Shown in pieces: positions 57,701 to 64,000 of a DNA stretch of 64,000 nt (position 1 is its first letter; every line of letters begins with the position of its first letter). Position numbers and translations under genes: made by a program. Source of the DNA: Sphagnum compactum (lineage: Eukaryota; Bryophyta; Sphagnopsida; Sphagnales); NCBI GenBank assembly GCA_965153455.1, contig OZ234500.1, positions 12,852,557 to 12,916,556 on the forward strand. Reading direction: 5' to 3'. The notes below the pieces were generated by a model that was not told the DNA's origin, did no database searches, and saw only the letters and a program-made list of their open reading frames with translations.

Positions 57701-58800
57701 GAGAGATCTTCATGCCAACAACAAGAATTAGTGCCCTTTGAGCAAATGGTGCTTATAAAATCTGATCTCCCAAAGGCACATTGTCACTCCATTCAGCATT
57801 CATAAATATAAACATGAAAAGAACCCACAATAATCAATTGCCCCATAACCATATATTTTCTGTAAGATCCACATTGTTAAACATTCACCCTAGGAGATTG
57901 GGCATGTTGAACCCCTTATATGATTTATAAGGGGCATTTGTGAGTTGCAGATTGGTCTGTGCTTGAATGGCTATGGAAAAAGGCATTAATTGTTGGACAT
58001 GTGTTTAAACAGGACAACTGGGATAGGATTGACACAAACAAGAAACATGTCATGCAACATTCTTGATCAATTTCTATTTTTTCTGTTTTAAATTTAAAGC
58101 CAAAAAATGTTTTTTTTGTGTGATTGGGTTGACAACACATTGTAACCTAGTCTGCTGTTAGTGGAATGAGCATTAGACTGAAAGGAAAGAACCTTGAGTC
58201 TTCAAGGTTGGCAACCAAACATGGAATTTTTTACAAGCAACAAATTCATGGTTGAAGGTGATCAATTTTTTTTGTGAATAATTTCTTTTGATTTCATGCA
58301 GCCTTCTTTTTTCCCTGGCGAACTTGTGCAAATTTTCACCCAAAAAAACTTTGAAAGAAAATATTCTTTTGCAGATTCTTGAAAATTTAGCCAAATTTGA
58401 TCACATCCTAAAAAAGAGTTAGCCAGAATTAGACAAGTTCCTGGTGTGTTGTCAGGTTTTTCTGCCAGATTGTCTACTGTTTTGAGAGTTTTCCAATAAC
58501 TTGTGGGCATCAATGCTAAATCCCTTTTTGGGATGATTGCCACTAGTGCTCCATCACCAAAATGATAAAAAAGAAAAAAGGATGGTGTCATGCCACAATA
58601 TTCCTAAGGGGAATTTTAGGCTTCACATTGATAACCTGTCAACAATGTGTTTTCAATTAATGATTGCCTTGGATGACCACCCTTGCTCAATCTCCCAAAG
58701 TTCTTGGAAATAGGGATTTTTTAGACTTCGGAAAAGAAATGGGGTGACCATACTGATCTCATTGTTCACCTTCTAAAAAGTAGCAATACTCAAAGGTGAA
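54786..58800. other. No gene seen
   Basis: Intergenic. It includes poly-C at about 55546-55563, a dispersed-repeat block at 55740-55850 related to 16.7 kb, an inverted diverged copy of the GGCTAC repeat (58265-58420), and a GTTGGGTAGG head near 57472. Short open frames lack motifs or splice context. Confidence 0.45.
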
Positions 58801-58804
58801 CATA

Positions 58805-58920
58805 TATGTCTAATCCAAAGACATGAACAATAGTTCTCAAGGCACCCACCTTCTAAGTGTGAGTGACAAAGACATGAACAATAGTTCTCAAGGTGCCAAC
58901 CTTCTACACATGGGTGACAA
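58805..58920. repeat. ~54-bp tandem duplication
   Basis: The string gacatgaacaatagttctca occurs twice (about 58820 and 58872), each followed by 'aggcacccaccttcta' or 'aggtgccaaccttcta' and 'gggtgacaa' or its near match. Confidence 0.8.
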
Positions 58921-59545
58921 TTCTATATTTTTCAAAGTAGCTGAATGAAACTTTGCAGCTAGGGGTAAAGAATCAAGCTATGAAAATAAAGAAAACATTA
59001 GCATTGAGAAAGGGAAACACCGTACATGATTCCAAATCATGTAGGGTACCCATAGTCAAAGAGGGGTATTAATCTAGATGAAAATGGGTGGTGAACACAG
59101 TTAGGAATTTAAATTCTACTCAGCCAATGAGATGATGCAGAATACACCAAAGAGGTTCAATTATTTTCCTTTGGGGAGGGGGAGGGGTTGGATTTTAATG
59201 TTCCCAATAAGTTCCCACAAAGTTCTCACTCTGTTCATATCAGACTCTAAATGTGTTCTCAACATATTCTGCAAGTTCACAATGTGTTCCCATGATATTC
59301 CCATTAGCATCACACCCTATGTCATAACCTTGGCCCGCAGTTGAACTCTCAATAAACTGTGTAGGTGAGCTAAAGGAAAGCACTTCTATAGTTATATTTT
59401 GCAAGTGCAAAATTCTATTTGAGGGGTGTACAAAGTTTCAGAATTAGTTTTGTGATGGGCCAATCAAAGTGACTCATATTGAAGACAGAACAAAGACTTT
59501 GGGATGCAACCCACAGCTAGTTACCGATAGAACCGACAATAGGTA

Positions 59546-59615
59546 CCAAATGTACACCAAATTACCAGTGGACGATTCAAGCCAAATGTACACCAAATTA
59601 CCAGTGGACGATTCA
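59546..59615. repeat. 36-bp exact tandem duplication
   Basis: The 34-base string starting ccaaatgtacaccaaattac is present at 59546-59579 and again at 59582-59615 without change, so the duplication is recent. Confidence 0.9.
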
Positions 59616-61423
59616 TGGCTTAAAGCATGCGCAATTGAGGGCTGGGCCGCCGAAATTTTGCATGTAGTATATCTCATCATCCGTATTGTGATTGCAAACA
59701 TTTTGTCATGGCACGACACATGAGACACAAGACTCAAAACTTCATAAGCCTTCGAAAAATCATGCCACTTCCTTCTTTTTTTCAAGTCAAAAAAATGTTG
59801 AAAAGTTTTTATTTATTTAAAACTTCACAGGAATCCTGAACAAGAGAAAATTAATCATTTGGATAGCACCCAAGGCTCAAGGTAGATAGTCCCATAATCC
59901 ATTATCCCATCATATACTTAAAGCCAAAAGCAAAGTTATTGAAGAATGTTGTGGGATACCCTTGCATAAGGGCATGGGAACCTTTTTGGCACAACCATTT
60001 GGTTAGATAAATTCCTCTTTGGTCAAGTACCAATGTTGACACCAAGTACAAATCCATAGGAAGTGTTGTGTGTGTGTGGACTAACTAACTACCATATGGA
60101 TGAATAGAGAGAGGCACATTAGGGGGGTGGGTAGAGGTTAGCATTTGACAGTGTTTATTTGAAAACATTTTCTGGGTCCTGGTTTGAGTCCTTCCAAGAG
60201 GCCATATCTTTGTGGTTGCAACAAGTGTTGGGCAAGTATGTAGTTTGTTGGCTGGTATAGAATATGGTATATAAGTAGTGATTCAGATTTCACACCACTT
60301 TGATCTTTGGTTATAAAATAATTGGGGTTGATACTTATATTAGGTGGGTGTACTGCATACTGTAGTACCTTGGCAGCTCAGACACTAATTAGATTATTTG
60401 TATTCCCTTTGGAAATTTTCATAGAAACATTCCCCCCAAAAAAAAAAATTGTGAAAGAAAATAAAGAATATTTCAAAATATTCAGGATTTTATTTATTTT
60501 TGGACATGGAATGTTCAAAATTAATTAATTATTTGACATTAGTCACTACTCTTTAACATGAGTGTTCTCTAGTTGTGTTTATGTAATAGGGAATGGTCAA
60601 GTGCCTCCCATTACCTGGGGTAAGAAGATGTCAGGCAAGCCACTCTGAGCGAGCTAGGCAACACACCCGTGACCCAACATAATAGTCAAGAGCAAGACCA
60701 CTCCATGACATTAAGGTCAGGGGTGACAAATTCAACCATTTAAATAAATAAATAAATAAATATGTTCATGTGCAACAAAGATTTTGATCATTCTTATGAA
60801 GGAAGGAAGGTTGTTTGTTTGTTTTGTTTCCCAGTTTGAGATCTCCCCAACCACAAGTGCCTCTTACCATGTTTTTGAATCAAAACATATGGTGAAAATT
60901 TTATTGAATATTGAACAATTTTTTTAAAAAAAATTCATTTAAATCAAAACTAAAAATCATAGACGGGTTTTGCGTGCATACTTCCTATTGTTGAAAAGCC
61001 TTAAGTGAGCAGGATTTAACCAAAGGTGAAATTTTAGAACCAAGGTGCGTGCAAAGAGATGTTGAATTTTGAATAATTTTTGTGGTTGGAAAATTCAATT
61101 AAATTACAAAACATGGTTTTGGAAGGAAAAAAAAAAAAGTTGGGTACTAACCCGTTCACACTTGGGCCATGGGCACAGGCTACCTTAGTAGATAAGGTGC
61201 AATATAGTAAGTTAATTATCCCTGTCAGAAAATGCTCATGGAGTTACAGACAGTACAACGGGATTATTGGATGTGTACATTACCCGAGCTGACAGTACTA
61301 CTTAGCCCTTCGTACTGGTCAATATCCTATTCGCAGGTTCCAGACCTGTCAGACGCTACCCTCTAGAGTCTACATTAGATCCTATTACTAGCTACAGTGG
61401 CTAGTAGTAGTACCAGTGGTTTT
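59616..61423. other. No gene seen; (AAAT)n microsatellite at 60741-60762
   Basis: AT-rich intergenic sequence with short simple repeats and a GTTGGGCAAG repeat head near 60220. Confidence 0.45.
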
Positions 61424-61595
61424 TTGGCCAATTTTGTGACATAGCTAAAATGGCGATAATCCATAGGAAGATTTAGCCAAATGTGGTTACAAGATACATA
61501 TAAAAGGATGGCTATTGAATATCTCCAAAAGCACTTGATTTTAGCACTTCTAATTTTTAATATAGGTTTTTGGCTTTATATAGCCAGCACACACA
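61424..61595. repeat. Dispersed 'GGCTA' repeat, internally deleted copy
   Basis: It matches 41821-42080 at both ends (ttttttggccaattttgtga; ttggctttatatagccag) with a shorter middle. A purine (AAAG)n tract follows to 61625. Confidence 0.65.
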
Positions 61596-61639
61596 AAAAA
61601 GAAAAAAAGAAAAAAAGAAAAAAAGGCTGGTGGCTACTC

Positions 61640-62660
61640 TCTCTCCCGCGCGAAACCTAGTTAGGGTCTAGGCTCTAGACTATGTAGGTAGTCTATGATG
61701 AGGTTAATCTAGAACCTAGTCGTAGGTGCCTACGCCTTCGTCTTCCCTCTTCCTCCTCTGCTTCTTTCTTCCTGCGTCTGCCCTGCGCGCAGCAGAACAG
61801 TTTTGGTTTGGCGCTGTGGAAGTCGGATCTTTGGCGGACTTGTTGTTGCGCTTCATAATATTATGGAGAGCTGATGATGTAGGAAGCATCTGTTGCGTTG
61901 TAGAGCTCAATTTTTATGTTGTTGTTGTTGTTGTTTTTATTTCCTGGTGAAGATTTTGTTCCTTTAAGTCTAGTGTTTTGCGGGGACGGGATGGGGTGAT
62001 GTGAGGTGCGGGAATTTTATCTGGGAGGCTAGGATCGATTTCTGTAGATTTGTGAGCGGGTTTTTTTTTGGTTTGATCGTTTCTTCTGGTTGAGAATTTT
62101 TTTGGGGAGGATGTCAGCCGTTTGCTGTTTGCTCTGAGGAGGGGAAGGACAGTGAGAAGTGGGAGACGAACTTTGCTCGGAAGGTAACTCGGTGTGTGGG
62201 TTTTGGTGTTATACGAAGTGACGCAGTACAGCATCCGAAGCGCGGAACAGAATAATTCTGGATGCCCCTGCGAACATTTGCTGTTGCGAGAAACCGGAAC
62301 GACGATGTCATTTTCTGCCGGGTAGTTCGGCTTGCGGCGAGACTAAGAAGACAAGAAAGGTGGCGCCGCTGCATTTGGCTGCGAGGAAAGATCTGCCCCA
62401 GTGAATATGCGATGGGTGGGAGGTCGAATACTTGATGCATGAGTCGCGGGAGAGAGAATTGGAAGATACAAAGCTTGGTGAAGAGGAGCAGGAAGCCTTG
62501 CGGGATCAGAAGTGAAGCTGCTGCAAGGCTCAGATCATAGTGTTGCAGAAGCTCGTCGTAAAGGAAAGAAGACAGAGAAGAACGGAGAAACAAGGATTCT
62601 CGAATTGTGCCCACGGACTGCGGTTGTTATTGGCTCCAATAGATCCTTCTTCGCTAAGGT
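61640..62660 (+). promoter_or_regulatory. GC-richer region, possible promoter or 5' leader of a gene to the right
   Basis: The sequence changes from AT-rich intergenic to a CT-rich start (ctactctctctcccgcgcga) and a GC-richer stretch with little repetition. One plus frame reads ICDGWEVEYLMHESREREL (about 62388-62460) but is stopped by tga on both sides. A minus-strand frame of 166 residues (62614-62114) begins MGTIRESLFLRSSLS and has no motif. I cannot decide between leader, broken first exon and antisense gene. Confidence 0.3.
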
Positions 62661-64000
62661 TTTACTGACTCTTTGATTTTTGATTTTGTAGTACTAGTGG
62701 CTCACTTTGTACTTTGCCTTTGGGCTTGCCATGCCTGCTTGTGTGGCCGGAATCTTTGTGGCTTGTCTCAACCTTGAAGAAGGGCCAGACAGCCACAGAA
62801 TTCCCCACTACCGCTACATCAAAACATGGCATCCATGACTAGTCCTATACGACTGATTACACGGGACATAAACAGCTAAAAAAGCAGCAAAACTGGCATA
62901 AGCAATAGGTTCGATTCGACCATAGTTGAAAAGCACGAGTCGTAAAAATCATGTTTTCTCAAAGTGCGCCCTTATATCCTCACTGTCGTCTACTTGATGC
63001 TTTTTCGGTTTTTGGAGCTAGACTGCATGACTATACAATAGGCTTGTATGAATCCCAGAGGACTGGTGGCAGCTGCATTGCATTCTGAGGGAACACTCAT
63101 GGGGACCTCGATGATGTTTGTGCAACCCATTGCAAACATGCACAGAGCAACCCTTGAATGAATGGGGGAGTGTTTGTGCCACATTCGCATTTGAGGGGAG
63201 CTGGGACTTCTGACTATGCATACCTATTGTGCTTTTGGATCATTTGGAAAGGAGGTCCTGGCAGGCACAATGGCAGTGAGCTTCCCATGAATGGGAATAC
63301 AGTTTCCTGTTACAGGTCAGAGTCTGTGTGTACCTGCATGCTGGAAGTTCCCATCATGTGGAAGGGAGTTTTGAAGGTAACCCTCAAGATTCCACTATTT
63401 CTCCATTATGGGGAGTGTACTGACCATTGTCACTTGCTGTATTGCATCTGTGCCGTATTTGAAGTCCTTCACCATGGTAGTTTGGTGTCAAACACAGCAT
63501 ATACCTTAAGCCCATTGACCTTGGGAGGACATAATAACTGTTGCTGGATTTCTTCACACTCTGAACAGATCAGCAGTGAAAGAGAAGAAATGTATTTAAC
63601 AAATGTTCTTTGCCTATTCCTGCCTACTCCTAGCAATTTGTGTATTTTCTTTATTCACAGGTAGCAGCAGCACATGTAGTTTCACACTCTCTTCAAATAG
63701 AAGAGGTTTCTTATGCCAGGAGCTGTGCTGTGGGTGCATCTGAACTAGCATCAAGAGAAATTTTAGTGGTAGCTTTTCATTCTTGTCTTGAGTGTGTTTT
63801 CCAAGGGTGTTCAACCTTGGGGAGTTCTCCAGCTGCCTCACCTGGGGTGACAATCTTCAGTTGACTGGTTGAAGAACAAGGAGGAGACTAGGTCTGTGAA
63901 GTCCCTCCATAGCTTCTAGGTAGCAAAAGCTGCAAATTTTCTTGGCTTGATTTCCTACTAGATAATTTGTTCCTCTTGTTTGGTCTGTCAATTTTGAAGC
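62661..64000 (+). other. Possible intron and exon sequence of a gene leaving the window
   Basis: Around 63660 a good acceptor (tattcacag|gta) is followed by an open stretch reading VAAAHVVSHSLQIEEVSYAR and further to about 63864. No start, family or second exon can be fixed. The frame at 63158-63664 is unsupported. Confidence 0.2.

Noticed and set aside
58141-58210. tRNA-like or SINE-like segment (gttagtggaatgagcattag)
   Set aside because: Box A-like words are present but no credible box B or cloverleaf could be drawn.
62114-62614. 166-residue minus-strand ORF
   Set aside because: It has no motif, lies in GC-richer sequence where chance open frames are longer, and has no splice context. Mentioned only as an alternative reading.
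1-64000. CRISPR arrays, bacterial operons, rRNA genes
   Set aside because: No regular short repeats with unique spacers and no rRNA-like sequence. The window is plainly eukaryotic nuclear DNA.

Overview
The window looks like nuclear DNA from a land plant with a large, transposon-rich genome. It is AT-rich, has GT-AG introns, TTTAGGG-type telomere-like motifs, and very low gene density: one clear host gene in 64 kb. The repeats are of plant type (CACTA/EnSpm with tnp2, Helitrons, PIF/Harbinger, a hAT-like remnant, a pogo/Tigger element). I cannot name the species. The gene density and element mix would suit a fern, another non-flowering plant, or a large-genome seed plant.

Layout. 1-7 kb: mostly unassigned, with a weak coding candidate (about 2.05-2.74 kb) and a 198-bp tandem repeat (3.74-4.32 kb). 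7.29-10.09 kb (+): a three-exon FAD-dependent oxidoreductase of the DAO/TDA3-like family, probably plastid-targeted. 10-21.7 kb: noncoding, with a 41-bp minisatellite, hairpins and dispersed repeat fragments. 22-27.5 kb: a decayed PIF/Harbinger transposase copy interrupted by long degenerate telomere-like arrays, an LTR-like promoter block, and an unrecognised minus-strand pseudogene. 28.8-29.3 kb: a ~62-bp minisatellite.

29,351-38,192: a complete CACTA transposon. It has CACTA termini and a 3-bp target duplication (gag/gag). On the minus strand it carries a four-exon tnp2 transposase and, just upstream, a SET-domain protein gene. On the plus strand, divergently oriented, it carries a three-exon accessory gene. 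Short TTGCGA/TCGCAA motifs crowd both subterminal regions, the divergent promoter and an intron of the accessory gene. Each of the three genes keeps its frame but for one in-frame TAG codon.

39,251-41,153: a pogo/Tigger-like element with TA duplications and a single-frame transposase carrying four nonsense codons. 42.6-43.2 kb and 48.6-49.3 kb: two non-autonomous Helitrons of one family, both in minus orientation. 49,635-50,284: a TTA-flanked MITE inside a GTAG-type simple repeat. 51-52.1 kb and 53.6-54.4 kb: minus-strand remnants of a hAT-like protein and of the Myb/SANT-like second protein of a Harbinger element. 55-61.4 kb: no gene seen. 61.6-62.7 kb: GC-richer sequence that may be the promoter or leader of a gene running off the right edge.

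The most interesting system is the CACTA element: transposase, a SET-domain (possible chromatin-modifying) protein and an accessory protein packaged together with an unusual distribution of one short motif. Exon boundaries were worked out by hand from splice consensus and phase; no database search was possible.
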